62,800 nucleotides of DNA. Origin: Myxococcaceae bacterium (GTDB lineage Bacteria; Myxococcota; Myxococcia; Myxococcales; Myxococcaceae). Below are positions 15,503 through 24,057 of this stretch, one piece after another. The notes under the pieces were generated by a model, which was not told where the DNA came from, did not search any database, and saw nothing but the letters and a program-made list of their open reading frames with translations. The stretch's first letter is position 1. Every line of letters begins with the position of its first letter. The translations under genes and the position numbers were made by a program. The DNA is taken from positions 1 through 62,800 of the forward strand of contig JADGRA010000055.1 in the NCBI GenBank assembly GCA_017881265.1, written 5' to 3'.

Positions 15503-16210
15503 ATGGTTCTCCGCCGCGACGACGCTTTCGGCCCCACCCCGGGCCCAACGCCTGAGGAACGCCCTCCCCCGGTGGCGCCCGCCGGGCGCCGGCCCCTGCC
15601 GCCCTTCTGCACCGCCGTCATCGCGACGTGCGTGGCCGTCTTCGTGGCGCAGGCCCTGGGCGTGGAGGCCTTCAGCGTGCAGCACTGGGCCCTCTTCGGC
15701 CCCTCGGTGCGCGCCGGGCAGTGGTGGCGCGTGCTGACGACGGTGCTGGTGCACGGAGGGATTCTCCACATCGTCTTCAACATGATGGTGGTGGTGAATC
15801 TGGGCTTCGCCGTTGAAAGGCTTCTGGGCACGCCCCGCATGGCAGCCGTCTCCCTCGTCTCGGCGCTGGGGGCGGCGGCCCTGGTGATGGCCTTCGCTTT
15901 CCGGCTGCCGACGGTGGGAGCCTCCGGGATGATTCTGGGCTGGGCCGGGGCGCTGCTGCCAGTCGTCAACCGCCAGGGGCGGCAAAACCTGGCGTGGCTT
16001 CTCTTCCAGGTGGCCGTCATCAGCCTGCTGCCGGGAGTCAGTTGGCAGGGCCACCTGGGGGGCTTCCTTGCCGGGCTGGCCTGCGGTGGGCTGCTGCGCC
16101 TGGGCGGCAACCGCTTCAACCAGCTGTGGCCGCTTCTGGCGGTGGGGCTGGCGCTGGCCATTGCGCAGCTATCACGGATGGGCGGCCTGGTGCTGCCGCC
16201 GGGCGTGTGA
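15503..16210 (+). CDS. rhomboid-family intramembrane serine protease
   Basis: A 235-residue polytopic membrane protein with about six transmembrane spans after a proline-rich cytoplasmic tail (1-35). The oxyanion-side histidine/asparagine are in 'ILHIVFNMMVV', the catalytic serine in 'VGASGMILG' and the catalytic histidine in 'WQGHLGGFLAG', so the Ser-His dyad is complete. Rhomboids cut single-pass proteins within the membrane; the substrate is unknown. It follows nadB by 12 bases with a GAGGGG ribosome site and precedes a LOG gene by 18 bases. The 'GH' before LGG replaces the more common 'AH'. Confidence 0.9.
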   Translation: MVLRRDDAFGPTPGPTPEERPPPVAPAGRRPLPPFCTAVIATCVAVFVAQALGVEAFSVQHWALFGPSVRAGQWWRVLTTVLVHGGILHIVFNMMVVVNLGFAVERLLGTPRMAAVSLVSALGAAALVMAFAFRLPTVGASGMILGWAGALLPVVNRQGRQNLAWLLFQVAVISLLPGVSWQGHLGGFLAGLACGGLLRLGGNRFNQLWPLLAVGLALAIAQLSRMGGLVLPPGV

Positions 16211-16228
16211 GGGACGGGGCGCACGGGC

Positions 16229-16777
16229 ATGGGCCGCTTCTGCGTGTGCGTCTTCTGCGGGGCCAAGGCCGGCACCGGCCCGCGCTTCCGGGAGGCCGCG
16301 CGGCAGCTGGGGCAGCGGCTGGGGGAACGGGGGCTGGGACTGGTGTACGGGGGGGCACAGGTGGGGCTGATGGGAGTGCTGGCCGACGCGGCCCTCGCCG
16401 CGGGCGCCCCCGTCACCGGGGTGCTGCCCGAGGCCCTGGCCGGCGCTGAGGTGGCGCACCCAGGCCTCAGCGAGTTGCTGCTGACGGAGGGGCTGCACCG
16501 GCGCAAGGCGGAGATGGCGGCCCGGGCCTCCGCCTTCCTGGCGCTGCCGGGAGGTTTCGGGACGCTGGACGAAGTCTTCGAAGCCCTCACCTGGCAGCAG
16601 CTGGGCCTGCACAGCCGGCCGGTGGGCCTTCTGGATGTGGACGGCTACTTCGCCCCGCTTTTGCGCTTCCTCGACGGCGCGGTGGACGCGGGCCTGCTGG
16701 CGGCAAGGGACCGGGCACGCCTTCTGACAGACGCGGACGCGGACACCCTGCTGGACGCCCTGGGCGCCCCGCGGTAG
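16229..16777 (+). CDS. LOG family nucleoside-5'-monophosphate phosphoribohydrolase
   Basis: A 182-residue Rossmann-type protein of the LOG/TIGR00730 group. The N-terminal 'VFCGAKAGTGPRFREAA', 'GLVYGGAQVGLMG' and the catalytic signature 'PGGFGTLDEVFEALTW' are present. LOG enzymes release free base from N6-modified AMP (cytokinin activation in plants); bacterial members have broader or unknown nucleotide-hydrolase roles. It sits inside the nadB operon, possibly linked with nucleotide turnover. The length is typical of the short type I group. 'Lysine decarboxylase' labels for this family are historical errors. Confidence 0.88.
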   Translation: MGRFCVCVFCGAKAGTGPRFREAARQLGQRLGERGLGLVYGGAQVGLMGVLADAALAAGAPVTGVLPEALAGAEVAHPGLSELLLTEGLHRRKAEMAARASAFLALPGGFGTLDEVFEALTWQQLGLHSRPVGLLDVDGYFAPLLRFLDGAVDAGLLAARDRARLLTDADADTLLDALGAPR

Positions 16778-16837
16778 CGCCCTGCCCGCCCGCGGTTTGG
16801 CGCACCCCCACCGCTTGGGAGTAAGGCTGCGGACAAG

Positions 16838-17827
16838 GTGCGCCCCCGGCTTCTCCTCGCGCTTGGGCTGTCGCTGGCCCTGCACGCCCTGCTTCTGCTG
16901 GGGCTGGCCCGGCTTGCCGACAGGCCGGTGCTGCGTCCGCCGGGCCGCCCGCTGGCGGTGGAAGTGCTGCAGCAGCCCCCGCGGGCACCCGGGGCGCACA
17001 GGCCGGCCCGGGTGCCGAAAGTGCCCTCCGCCGGTGCGCCCGCGCGGGGCGTGGCGGCACCTGTCACCGGCCCGGCAGCCTATGGGCTGCCGGCCGGCCG
17101 CCCGGACGCGCCCGTGGCCCCGCCCAACCTGTTTCCCCTGGCGGCCCTGGCGGCCGGAGTGCCGCCCGAGGTGGAAGCGGAAGCCCCGGACGCGGGCACG
17201 CCGGCCCAGGCGCTGGCCGGGCGCATTCAGGCCTGGCGGCTGGGCGCCCTGGCCGAGGCCCGGGTGGCAGTGGGCGTGGACAGCTACTTTTCCACGTTGA
17301 CGCACGCGCTGCGGGACGGGCTGGGCGTGCCGCCCCCACGCGGCGCCGCGCGCCAGGGGACCCCGTCTGGCACGCAGCGCTGGCTGCAGGGGTGGCTGGC
17401 CAGCCTGGCCGAGGCGGAGGGGCCAGCGGACGCCCCGCCCAAGGGGGAACCTCTCCCCGTCACGCAGATGCACGACATGGGCGGGCGGGAGGGGGACTTG
17501 CTGCGGCGGCAGCTGGGCCCCATGGCGCCCACCCAGGAGTCGCTTCTGGCCCCCTTCGAGTTGTTCAGAAAGACGCAGGTACCGCCGGCGGCAGTGCTGC
17601 GCATCGAGCAGGACGCCGAAGGGCGCGTGGTGCGCGTGCAACTGCTGGCCTCCTCCGGCGACGCCACCTTTGACGCCTGGGCGCAGCGTTCCGCTGCCCT
17701 GGCGCTGGCCGCCGTGCCGAAGCCCCCGGCCCACGGCGCGGGGCTGCACCCGGACGGCACGCGCAGCGAGTGGGCCTTCTACCGCTCGGGCGACGCTGCC
17801 CAAGTGCTGCTTTTGCGCGTCTACTGA
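16838..17827 (+). CDS. TonB-family protein with C-terminal TonB domain
   Basis: A 329-residue protein. The basic N-terminus and one hydrophobic span (about 5-25, 'LLLALGLSLALHALLLLGLA') anchor it in the inner membrane, with a long proline/alanine-rich periplasmic part. The C-terminal 90 residues look like a TonB domain ('PPAAVLRIEQDAEGRVVRV', 'SSGDATFDAWAQRSAALAL'). It could transmit energy to outer-membrane receptors or act as an envelope spacer; no receptor or exbBD gene is adjacent (exbBD-like genes lie at 36523-37684). GTG start; the last 7 bases overlap the stop of the convergent lipoprotein gene. Confidence 0.8.
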   Translation: MRPRLLLALGLSLALHALLLLGLARLADRPVLRPPGRPLAVEVLQQPPRAPGAHRPARVPKVPSAGAPARGVAAPVTGPAAYGLPAGRPDAPVAPPNLFPLAALAAGVPPEVEAEAPDAGTPAQALAGRIQAWRLGALAEARVAVGVDSYFSTLTHALRDGLGVPPPRGAARQGTPSGTQRWLQGWLASLAEAEGPADAPPKGEPLPVTQMHDMGGREGDLLRRQLGPMAPTQESLLAPFELFRKTQVPPAAVLRIEQDAEGRVVRVQLLASSGDATFDAWAQRSAALALAAVPKPPAHGAGLHPDGTRSEWAFYRSGDAAQVLLLRVY

Positions 17828-18459
17828 GTCGGCAGCGGAAACTCCGCCTTTCCCAGCGAGGAGGCGAGCAGCACGGTGAAGGTGGACAGCTCGGGCGGCA
17901 CCACGGCGCGGGCCTGCACCAGCTTGGGGAAGCGCACCTGGTACACCGTCCAGAAGTCCCCCATGTACGGGTAGTAGGCGCGCGTGTTGACGTCCGCGTG
18001 GCCTACCCGCTTGACAAGCGTAGGGGCCACCTGGCCCAGCGGCGTCACCAGCGCGAGGCGCCAGATGCTGCCGGGCAGGCCCAAGTCGTCGAAGCGCGGG
18101 TTCTGCATGTAGACGCCCAGCGTGAATTCGTAGAAGTCCTCCCCCTCCACCCGCGCGGCCTCGACGTCACTCTCCACCTTCGCCGGGGGGTCGGCCTGAA
18201 AGGCGTCGCGGCGGCGGATGCGTGCCTCGCGAAAGGTCGGGCTTTCATACGTCACCCCGCCGAAGCAGATGGTGTCGAGGCCGACGTAGATTTGGCGCTG
18301 CGCGCTGTAGCGCTGCAGCAACGCCTTGTACTGGGCGTTGGCCTGCCCATCGCTCAGCTCCGGGCCCGCAGAGCCAATCATGGGGGGAGGCAGCCCGCTA
18401 CAGCCGGCGGCGAGCCCGAGGACGAGCGCCAGTAGAAGCTGCCCGCGAGCTGCTTTCAC
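17821..18459 (-). CDS. lipoprotein of unknown function
   Basis: A 212-residue protein with a type II signal peptide: 'LLLALVLGLAAGC' gives a lipobox with cysteine at about residue 20. The mature part is mixed alpha/beta with aromatic-rich segments ('YESPTFREARI', 'YYPYMGDFWTVYQVRFP', 'AVVPPELSTFTVLLASSLG'). I do not recognise a family. GTG 18459 overlaps the pyrE stop by four bases (GTGA), so it is translationally coupled to pyrE. It is convergent with, and overlaps by 7 bases, the TonB-family gene. It likely sits in the periplasm or outer membrane. Confidence 0.75.
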   Translation of the reverse strand: MKAARGQLLLALVLGLAAGCSGLPPPMIGSAGPELSDGQANAQYKALLQRYSAQRQIYVGLDTICFGGVTYESPTFREARIRRRDAFQADPPAKVESDVEAARVEGEDFYEFTLGVYMQNPRFDDLGLPGSIWRLALVTPLGQVAPTLVKRVGHADVNTRAYYPYMGDFWTVYQVRFPKLVQARAVVPPELSTFTVLLASSLGKAEFPLPTQ

Positions 18460-19022
18460 GGCAGGAAGTCCTTGCGAGTGAAGAGGCAGGACAGCCCGTA
18501 GCCCTTCTCGGTGATGGCGGCGCGTCCGCCCTCCATCCGGTCGACTAGGGCGAAGGCGCAGCGGACGGTGAGGCCCTCGGCCTCGGCCCTCTCGATGGCG
18601 CGCAGCGTGGAGGCGCCGGTGGTGACGACGTCCTCGAGGATGGCCACCTCGGCGCCGTCGGCGATGAGCGTGCGCCCCTCCATCCACTGCCCGGTGCCGT
18701 GGCCCTTCGGCTCCTTGCGCACGATGAAGGCCGGCAGCGGCGTGCCGGCCAGGTAACTCATCAGGCTGACGGCGGAGGCCAGGGGGTCGGCCCCCAGGGT
18801 GAGGCCGCCCACGGCGGCGGCAGCCGGGGCGAGGCGCTGGATGTCCCGCAGCAGGAGGCGGCCGATGAGGAAGTGGCCCTCAGCCGTCAGCGCAGTGCGC
18901 TTGCAGTCGATGTAGAAGTCACTCTCGAGGCCGGAGGAGAGCGTCACCCGCCGCTTCTCGAGGGACAGCCGGGTGAGCAACTCGAGGAGACGTGCACGGT
19001 CCCGCGCCAGCGCGCCCTCCAT
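18456..19022 (-). CDS. pyrE: orotate phosphoribosyltransferase
   Basis: A 188-residue enzyme converting orotate and PRPP to orotidine 5'-phosphate in pyrimidine synthesis. The start 'RVTLSSGLESDFYIDCKR' and the PRPP-binding loop 'VAILEDVVTTGAST' are diagnostic, with 'RKEPKGHGTGQWMEG' forming the catalytic loop region. The length suits the short pyrE type. It lies directly downstream of padC (2 bases) in the bactofilin operon and upstream of a coupled lipoprotein gene, so pyrimidine synthesis shares a transcript with cytoskeletal genes. Confidence 0.95.
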   Translation of the reverse strand: MEGALARDRARLLELLTRLSLEKRRVTLSSGLESDFYIDCKRTALTAEGHFLIGRLLLRDIQRLAPAAAAVGGLTLGADPLASAVSLMSYLAGTPLPAFIVRKEPKGHGTGQWMEGRTLIADGAEVAILEDVVTTGASTLRAIERAEAEGLTVRCAFALVDRMEGGRAAITEKGYGLSCLFTRKDFLP

Positions 19023-19024
19023 GC

Positions 19025-19813
19025 TCAGCTTTCCTCCAGGTAGGCGACCAGCTCTGCCGCGTAGCGCAGCTGCGTCAACAGCTCCGCCTTCCTGTCCTCC
19101 TCCAGCGCCCCGAAGACGGGCACCAGCAGCGCCAGGTCCTGGTTGGCGTCCCCCAGGGCCTGGGTGAGGGAGAAGGCCAATTCATCGGCGTCAATCTCCT
19201 GCTCCGGCTCCTCCGGGGACAGCGCAGCGCCGCCGAGGGCCTGCTCCAGCATGTCGCTGGCGGCAGGCCCCAGCCGGTCCTCGGCGGCCAGCCGCTCGCG
19301 CAGCGCCACCAAGTCCTCGGCCGACAGCGGCTCGGCGTGCAGCGCGTCGGCCAGGGCCACCAGGAGCGCGTCCGCGTCGGAGAGGCCGGTGTGGATGCGC
19401 GCCAGCACCTTGTCGCGCTGCAGGAAGCGCAGCGCGGCGACGCGGCGGAAGCCGCATACCAGCTGGAAGCGTTCGCCCTGGGCGCGCACGTCCACGGGAA
19501 ACAGCTGGCCCAAGCGGGCAATGTCCTGGGCGAGCCGGCTGACGTCCCCCTCGTCGCGGAGCCGGAAGGCGTCGTCCGTGTCCAGCTGTTCCAGCGCCAG
19601 AAGGCCCTGCTCGACGTGGATGGGACGGGACAGCAGCGGTTCGGCGGGGACGACGCGCGGGGGCAAGGAGGGCCCTGGCCCTTCGAAGGCGGCGCCTTCA
19701 GCCTCCTCCACCTGGATTTCGGGGAGAAGCTCGGCCGGCCGGGCCTCCGCCGCGGGCTGCCCCGGCGTCTCGGCGCTCTCGGCTGCCGGGCTGTCTTGCT
19801 CGGGCGTCTCCAT
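19025..19813 (-). CDS. padC: PadC-like ParB-domain adaptor of the bactofilin scaffold
   Basis: About 262 residues. An acidic, proline-rich N-terminal region (about 1-75) precedes a ParB/Srx-like domain (about 80-160) with '[12 protein letters not shown]' and '[11 protein letters not shown]', the latter corresponding to a CTP-binding motif of ParB proteins. There is no helix-turn-helix. The C-terminal half is acidic and helical. The gene order bacN-bacO-bacP-padC is that of M. xanthus, where PadC is a ParB-like CTPase that links ParA to the bactofilin filaments. ATG 19813 was chosen; an in-frame GTG at 19831 has no better ribosome site. The call rests on synteny plus the ParB-like motif. Confidence 0.85.
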   Translation of the reverse strand: METPEQDSPAAESAETPGQPAAEARPAELLPEIQVEEAEGAAFEGPGPSLPPRVVPAEPLLSRPIHVEQGLLALEQLDTDDAFRLRDEGDVSRLAQDIARLGQLFPVDVRAQGERFQLVCGFRRVAALRFLQRDKVLARIHTGLSDADALLVALADALHAEPLSAEDLVALRERLAAEDRLGPAASDMLEQALGGAALSPEEPEQEIDADELAFSLTQALGDANQDLALLVPVFGALEEDRKAELLTQLRYAAELVAYLEES

Positions 19814-19868
19814 CGCTTCGTGCCATCCCACACCGGCGTGGTGACGCCGGGTCGGGCTCCCGAGGGCT

Positions 19869-20453
19869 TTACCGCTTCTTCTTCACGACGATTTTCTTCT
19901 TCGCCCCGGCGGCCACGGTGGGCGGGGCGGGAGGCGGCGCCGGCGGGGCCTTGGCCGACTCAGCCGGACGCGAGGAGACGAAGGCCGGGCCGGGGGCCCG
20001 CCCAGCGGGCCGGGGCGGCAGCACCGGCGGACGGGCCGGCGTCAGCGCCGCGCGGACAGCGGGGCGCACCTGGGTGCGGGGGCGCTCCGGCAGGGGGCGG
20101 CCCGGGGGGAGCTCGCCCATGTCCACCCGGCCGCGGAAGCTCGCGCCGTCGACGATGATGACGCGGGGCGAGCGGATGTCGCCCACCATGCGGCCATCGC
20201 GGGTGAGCTCGACACTTTCGGTGGCTGCGATGTTGCCCACCACCACGCCGCTCACAACCGCGTTTTTGACCGAGACGTTGGCCTTCACGACGCCCGATGG
20301 CTCGACGATGAGGGTGCGCGTCAGCGACAGCTCGCCCTCGACGCGGCCGCGCACGGTGAGGTCCTCGTCACCGCTCAGCTTGCCGTTGATGAGGATGGAC
20401 GGACCGATGACGGTGTTTCCGGCCGGGCCGGACAACTCCTTGGGGCTGGCCAT
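19869..20453 (-). CDS. bacP: bactofilin BacP-like with long C-terminal tail
   Basis: A 194-residue bactofilin. The right-handed beta-helical core (about 15-112) shows repeated short beta segments such as '[13 protein letters not shown]' and '[15 protein letters not shown]'. The tail (about 115-194) is proline/alanine-rich and ends in a basic run, '[10 protein letters not shown]'. Bactofilins polymerise without nucleotide into filaments. In M. xanthus BacP joins BacN and BacO in polar filaments that position the ParABS system and SofG. The extra-long tail is the feature that separates BacP from its neighbours and is the likely docking surface. It starts 4 bases after the bacO stop. Confidence 0.9.
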   Translation of the reverse strand: MASPKELSGPAGNTVIGPSILINGKLSGDEDLTVRGRVEGELSLTRTLIVEPSGVVKANVSVKNAVVSGVVVGNIAATESVELTRDGRMVGDIRSPRVIIVDGASFRGRVDMGELPPGRPLPERPRTQVRPAVRAALTPARPPVLPPRPAGRAPGPAFVSSRPAESAKAPPAPPPAPPTVAAGAKKKIVVKKKR

Positions 20454-20457
20454 GGGC

Positions 20458-20778
20458 TTAGCCCTTCACGTCCATGTCGACGTTGCCCTTGAAGGAGGCA
20501 CCGTCGGCAATGAGGATGCGGGGGGCTTTGATGTCGCCGACGACGCGGCAGTCGCTCTTCAATTCCACCTTGTCGGTGGCAGCGATGTTGCCGGTCACGC
20601 GGCCGGCGATTTCGACGTTCTGGGTCTCGATGTCGGCCTCGACCACGCCCGAGCCCTCCACGAAGAGGCTCTCGCGGAGCGAGATTTTCCCCTTCACCGT
20701 GCCCTGGATGACCAGGTCCTCGTCGCCCGAGATTTCTCCATCAATAATCAGGCTCGAACCAATGACTGTATTTGCCAC
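20458..20778 (-). CDS. bacO: bactofilin BacO-like
   Basis: A 106-residue protein that is nearly all bactofilin core, built from short beta repeats ('LVIQGTVKGKISL', 'VVEADIETQNVEIAG', 'CRVVGDIKAPRILIADG'). Start is GTG 20778 with GAGAGG upstream; no better ATG exists. It is the middle gene of the bacN-bacO-bacP-padC run and would copolymerise with the other two. The naming follows gene order as in M. xanthus and not sequence alignment. Confidence 0.88.
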   Translation of the reverse strand: MANTVIGSSLIIDGEISGDEDLVIQGTVKGKISLRESLFVEGSGVVEADIETQNVEIAGRVTGNIAATDKVELKSDCRVVGDIKAPRILIADGASFKGNVDMDVKG

Positions 20779-20828
20779 GTGGGCATCCTCTCCAGAGGGC
20801 TCTATAGCGAGGTAATTTGCCGGGGCAG

Positions 20829-21173
20829 TTAGATGTCGTCCGGCAGCTTCACTTCCATGTCGATGGACCCGTTGAAGACCGCTCCATCCTCAATCACCAC
20901 CCGGGGAGCCTTGATGTCGCCGGCCACCTTGGCCGAGGTGTTGATGGCCACCCGGGACGAGGCGTCGATGTTGCCGCTCGCTTCCCCGTTGATGGTCAGC
21001 TCCTCGGCCCGGATATCCGCCTCCACCTTGCCGGTGGTCTCGATGGTGAGGTGATTCTTCAGGGCGATTTGCCCCTCCACCCGACCTTCGATGACGAGGT
21101 TGCCGCCGCCACTGAGGCTGCCCTTGATGATGATGCCCTTGCCGATGATTCCGACCTGGTCGGCCTGTGCCAT
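20829..21173 (-). CDS. bacN: bactofilin BacN-like
   Basis: A 114-residue bactofilin and first gene of the scaffold cluster. The core repeats are clear ('LVIEGRVEGQIALKNH', 'KVEADIRAEELTING', 'AKVAGDIKAPRVVIEDG'). There is no membrane segment or long tail. It is separated by 50 bases from bacO. Promoter elements for the cluster probably lie between it and the hydrolase gene, but that gap is only 27 bases, so cotranscription with the hydrolase is likely. Confidence 0.88.
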   Translation of the reverse strand: MAQADQVGIIGKGIIIKGSLSGGGNLVIEGRVEGQIALKNHLTIETTGKVEADIRAEELTINGEASGNIDASSRVAINTSAKVAGDIKAPRVVIEDGAVFNGSIDMEVKLPDDI

Positions 21174-21200
21174 CCCGTGCCCTCTCAGGGAAAACGTACG

Positions 21201-22034
21201 CTACAGATGCTCGGAGATCCAGCGACAGATGTCGCGAAACACTTCTTCCTTGCCCAACTCATTCAGCAACTCATGCCGCATGCCCGGGTATTCGTGCACC
21301 GTCTTGTCCTTCGTCCCCAGGGTGTCGAAGAACTGCCGCGCAACTGTTGCGGAGGCAATGCGGTCGTCGGTGCCAAGCAGCAGGAGGACAGCGCACTGGA
21401 TGGCGGCCCCTTTGGCCAGCACGTCGGCCTGGGCCTTGTTGGATTCGATGAGCCAGCGCGGCGTTCCCACGCGGTTGTAGAGCGGGTCAGCGTTGGTGGA
21501 GCGCACCCAGGCCTCGTCCCGGGAAAGCCAAGAAAGCTCGAGGTCGAGCGGGATGCGCATTTTCGGCAGCAGGCCCTGCAGGCCGCTGGCGAGGGCCAGC
21601 TTCCACGCCGGCGGCGCGAAGGCGAGCGCGAGGTACGGTGCGGACAGCACCAGCCCGTCCACCAGGGGCGTGGCCCGCCGCTGCAGCGCGGCCAGGGCTT
21701 CCAGCCCTCCGTGGCTGTGGGCGATGACGAAGGTGCGGGTGTTTCCCCCTTGGGCCCGCATGCGCGCCAGGGCGCGGTCGAAGTCGTCGAGGTAGTCCGA
21801 GAATTTCTGCACGTGCCCGCGCGGACCGGCCGTCTTGCCGTGGCCCCGCTGGTCATAGGCGTGGACGCCAAAGCCCTCCGCCACCAGCGCGTCGCGCAGG
21901 GCCCGGTAACGTCCCAGGTGGTCGGCGTAGCCGTGCAGCATGAGGACGTGGGCGCGTGCCCCGGTGGGCACGTCGTCCTCGGTCCACAGGCGCGCACCGT
22001 CGACGTCGAGGAAGCCTTCCTCGTGATGGACCAT
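21201..22034 (-). CDS. alpha/beta hydrolase, monoacylglycerol-lipase type
   Basis: A 277-residue cytosolic alpha/beta hydrolase of the serine-aminopeptidase/monoacylglycerol-lipase group. The oxyanion motif 'LHGYADHLGRY', 'YDQRGHGKTAG', nucleophile serine in 'AHSHGG', acid in 'LLGTDDRIAS' and the histidine in 'GMRHELLNE' give a complete catalytic triad. The second residue before the serine-glycine is histidine, as in GHSHGG-type esterases. It probably hydrolyses monoacylglycerols or lysophospholipids; the exact substrate is not visible. It lies 17 bases downstream of the TPR gene. Confidence 0.88.
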   Translation of the reverse strand: MVHHEEGFLDVDGARLWTEDDVPTGARAHVLMLHGYADHLGRYRALRDALVAEGFGVHAYDQRGHGKTAGPRGHVQKFSDYLDDFDRALARMRAQGGNTRTFVIAHSHGGLEALAALQRRATPLVDGLVLSAPYLALAFAPPAWKLALASGLQGLLPKMRIPLDLELSWLSRDEAWVRSTNADPLYNRVGTPRWLIESNKAQADVLAKGAAIQCAVLLLLGTDDRIASATVARQFFDTLGTKDKTVHEYPGMRHELLNELGKEEVFRDICRWISEHL

Positions 22035-22051
22035 GGCGGTAGCTACAGAAC

Positions 22052-23902
22052 TTAGCGGTCCGCGACGTCCGAGGACAGTCCCTTGAGCTTGGCTTCCACC
22101 CGGGGCCGAAGCGCGGCGGCCTCGGGGTCGGTGGAGGTGCGAGCCGCCTCCAGGGCGCGGCGGTAGGCAGCGAGCGCCTCCCGGGGCCGCTGGACGCCAA
22201 GGTAGGCGTCGCCCAAGTGCTCAGCGATGACCGGCTCATCCGGCTCCAGCGCCGCGGCATGCTCGAGCGTGCTCACCGCCTGGCCATAGTCGCGCCGGTG
22301 GAAAAACAGCCAGCCGAGGCTGTCCAGGAAGGCGCCCGTCTCCGGCCGTAACTGCAGTGCCCGGTGCAGCAGGCGCTCCGCCTCGTCCAAGTCCTGGTCC
22401 TGCTCGGTGAGGGTGTAGCCGATGAAGTTGAGTGCCGAGGCGTTGTCCGGGTTGAGGGCCAGCACCTCGCGCATGCGCGCGATGCCCTGGGCGTGGTCCC
22501 CGGCCCTTTCGTACGCCGCAGCCAGGTTGAAGAGCAGCGACTCCTGGTGGGGGCGTCCCTGCACTTCCCGGCTGAGGAGGGCGATGGCCTCGGCCGTCCG
22601 CCCCTGCCGCTCCAGAAACAGGGCCAGGGCCTCGGCCAGCTCCGGCGCGCCGCGGGCTAGGGCAGCCTCGCGCAAAAAGCGCTCCCCCTCGGCCGGCTTG
22701 CCGCTCGCCTGCAGGGCCTCGGCGTAGGCGGGGTACAGGGTGAGGTCCTCTGGCGTCGCCACCAGGGCCGCCCGCAACAGGGCTACGCCCTCGCCCGGAC
22801 GTCCGGCGCGCGCCAGGGCCGCCGCCCGGCGCAGCCGCGCATCGCGAAACAATTCCGAGGATGGGCCCACTTCGGCGTAGGCCCGCACCGCCTGTTCCCA
22901 GCGCGCGCCCCGCTCATGCAGCAGCCCGGCGTAGAAGGAGATGCGCGGGTCGCCCGCGCCGGAGCGGCGCGCCTCGTCGAGGACCTGGCAGGCCTCGGCG
23001 GCGTGCTGGGCCGACAGCCAGGTGAAGGCGACGCGCAGGGTGAGGTCCGGGTCCTCGGAGAGGCCGAGGGCGCGGTCGAGGTAGGCGCGGGCACGCCCGG
23101 GGGCGCCGGCGCGCAGCGCCAGGCGCCCGGCGTCCAGCAGGGCGTTGCGGTTGTCGGGGTCGACTTCCAGCGCCCGGGCCAGACTCTCCTCGGCCACCGC
23201 CGGCTTGCCGAGCGCCTCCTGGACGCCGGCCAGGGACACCCACGTCTCCACCTCCCCGGGGTCCAGGCGCGCGGCCCGCACAAGAAGTCCCTCGGCGCGG
23301 GTGGGGTCCCCCTTCTCGGCCAGGGCCTGGCCGAGGCGCTTCAGCCCGAGTGGCTCCTCGGCCGCGTCGGCCAGCGCCTGCACCACGTGGACGGCCTCGT
23401 CCACCTGGCCGGACTCCAGCGCCATCTCCGCCAGCAAGAGGTAGCTGTCCGGGTCCTTCGGCCGCTGCGCCTGGGCCCGGCGCAGCACGACGCGCGCCTT
23501 GGGAAACTGGTGGACTTCGTACAGGACGCGGGCGAGGAGGAGTTCCGCGGCGAAGTCCTCCGGGCGCCGGTCCAGGACGGCCCGCGCCTGCGCCTCGGCG
23601 CGGCCCCAGTCCTGCAGCCGGACGTAGGCCTCACCGAGGGCCACCTGCAGGTAGGGGTTTCTCTCATCGGTGGCCAGCGCCAGCCGCAACTCATCCACCA
23701 CGTGCCGCTCGTCCCCTGCGTGGTGGGCCATGCGTGCCAGCAGGAAGTGGGCGTAGGCGGCGGCGGAGGCAAACGTCCCGGGCTCGGCCTCCATCGCCTC
23801 CCGCATGGCCGAGATGTCCACCGCCGGCCGGTGCGCGTCCGCCGTCCGCCCCGCGGGCGCAGCGGACAACAGGGCGAGGAAGACGAGGGACGGGGCAGCC
23901 AC
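22052..23902 (-). CDS. exported multi-TPR protein
   Basis: A 616-residue protein made almost wholly of tetratricopeptide repeats, with more than a dozen recognisable helix pairs ('YLLLAEMALESGQVDEAVHV', 'LFNLAAAYERAGDHAQGI', 'LDSLGWLFFHRRDYGQAVST'). The first 20 residues ('PSLVFLALLSAAPAGRT') look like a weak signal peptide, so it is probably periplasmic. Such proteins resemble PilW/BamD-type or cellulose-synthase-associated scaffolds but have no enzyme motif. GTG start at 23902. The gene is upstream of the hydrolase and bactofilin genes on the same strand. Confidence 0.82.
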   Translation of the reverse strand: MAAPSLVFLALLSAAPAGRTADAHRPAVDISAMREAMEAEPGTFASAAAYAHFLLARMAHHAGDERHVVDELRLALATDERNPYLQVALGEAYVRLQDWGRAEAQARAVLDRRPEDFAAELLLARVLYEVHQFPKARVVLRRAQAQRPKDPDSYLLLAEMALESGQVDEAVHVVQALADAAEEPLGLKRLGQALAEKGDPTRAEGLLVRAARLDPGEVETWVSLAGVQEALGKPAVAEESLARALEVDPDNRNALLDAGRLALRAGAPGRARAYLDRALGLSEDPDLTLRVAFTWLSAQHAAEACQVLDEARRSGAGDPRISFYAGLLHERGARWEQAVRAYAEVGPSSELFRDARLRRAAALARAGRPGEGVALLRAALVATPEDLTLYPAYAEALQASGKPAEGERFLREAALARGAPELAEALALFLERQGRTAEAIALLSREVQGRPHQESLLFNLAAAYERAGDHAQGIARMREVLALNPDNASALNFIGYTLTEQDQDLDEAERLLHRALQLRPETGAFLDSLGWLFFHRRDYGQAVSTLEHAAALEPDEPVIAEHLGDAYLGVQRPREALAAYRRALEAARTSTDPEAAALRPRVEAKLKGLSSDVADR

Positions 23903-24057
23903 CGGTGCACGTGTCCCCGGGGCGGTGCATGGGCCGCCCCGCCCGGGGCCTAAGAAGCAACCCAGAAGTCTACCAGGCCCGGGGGCGCTTGCTGGAGGCC
24001 CCCACCCCGTCCCAAGGGGGCGCTGGGCGCCTAGCGTCCAAGCCGTGTGGGGAGACG

